DNA of 33,809 nt from Prorocentrum cordatum (Eukaryota; Sar; Dinophyceae; Prorocentrales; Prorocentraceae): contig CAUYUJ010009525.1 in the NCBI GenBank assembly GCA_963575745.1, forward strand, positions 1 to 33,809, read 5' to 3'. A model generated the notes under the pieces. It was not told where the DNA came from. It made no database searches and worked only from the letters and a program-made list of their open reading frames with translations. Position 1 is the stretch's first letter. The number at the start of each line of letters is the position of its first letter. Shown here in pieces: positions 33,794-33,809 of the stretch. The position numbers and the translations under genes were made by a program.

Positions 33794-33809
33794 TCTCCTC
33801 CTCCTCCTC
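33794..33809. repeat. Start of a (TCC)n tract at window edge
   Basis: TCTCCTCCTCCTCCTC up to the last base. It bounds LINE-B on its upstream side; the full length is outside the window. Confidence 0.7.

Noticed and set aside
1-33809. CRISPR array, rRNA, operon-like bacterial genes
   Set aside because: No regular spaced palindromic repeats, no rRNA cores, no bacterial gene order or ribosome binding sites; the sequence is eukaryotic repeat DNA.

Overview
The window looks like a dinoflagellate nuclear genome: GC-rich, crowded with long triplet and other simple repeats, with no recognisable ordinary host gene. Almost everything decodable belongs to decayed mobile elements whose domain style (Ty1/copia polyprotein with long disordered linkers; very long non-LTR elements with C2H2 fingers after the reverse transcriptase; a tyrosine recombinase remnant) is the one I associate with dinoflagellates such as Prorocentrum or Symbiodiniaceae. 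The genus is a guess. No spliced leader, rRNA, tRNA or CRISPR array was found.

Layout. (1) 1-6200: no intact gene; a C-terminal tyrosine-recombinase fragment on the plus strand (1179-1787), a duplicated coding-like segment (1971-2270), a 109-bp duplication (2698-2894), pentamer and hexamer satellites (3036-3585), GGA tracts (3748-3930, 4175-4290) and small repeats. (2) 6344-16712, minus strand: a nearly complete but frame-broken Ty1/copia retrotransposon with ~129-bp LTRs (about 90% identical to each other), an initiator-tRNA-like primer binding site, Gag, protease, a methyltransferase-like module, integrase, a disordered linker, RT and RNase H. It sits between two TCC microsatellites (6201-6343 and 16714-16797). 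(3) 16798-20563, plus strand: a 5'-truncated non-LTR element (here LINE-A) with RT (YADD), zinc fingers and a C-terminal tail domain. (4) 21113-21880: a 770-bp TCC/poly-C tract. (5) about 21999-33787, minus strand: a giant non-LTR element (here LINE-B), nearly 12 kb. It starts with an ORF1-like part (zinc-ribbon-like motif, coiled coil, four copies of a Trp/Cys repeat, 33-bp coding minisatellites) and continues with an ORF2-like part in the unusual order RNase H, AP-endonuclease, RT, C2H2 fingers, methyltransferase-like domain. Another TCC tract begins at the right edge.

How the parts fit. Gag would package RNA, protease mature the proteins, RT/RNase H copy the RNA from the tRNA primer and integrase insert the copy (copia). 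In the LINEs the endonuclease nicks the target and RT copies the RNA in place; the zinc fingers probably bind nucleic acid. Two unrelated retrotransposon types each carry a module showing motifs in the order I-IV-VI of C5-type DNA methyltransferases; in both copies here motif residues look damaged. All elements carry frameshifts, mostly near homopolymers, or lost catalytic residues, so these copies are probably inactive. Sequencing or assembly error in homopolymers is a partial alternative explanation.
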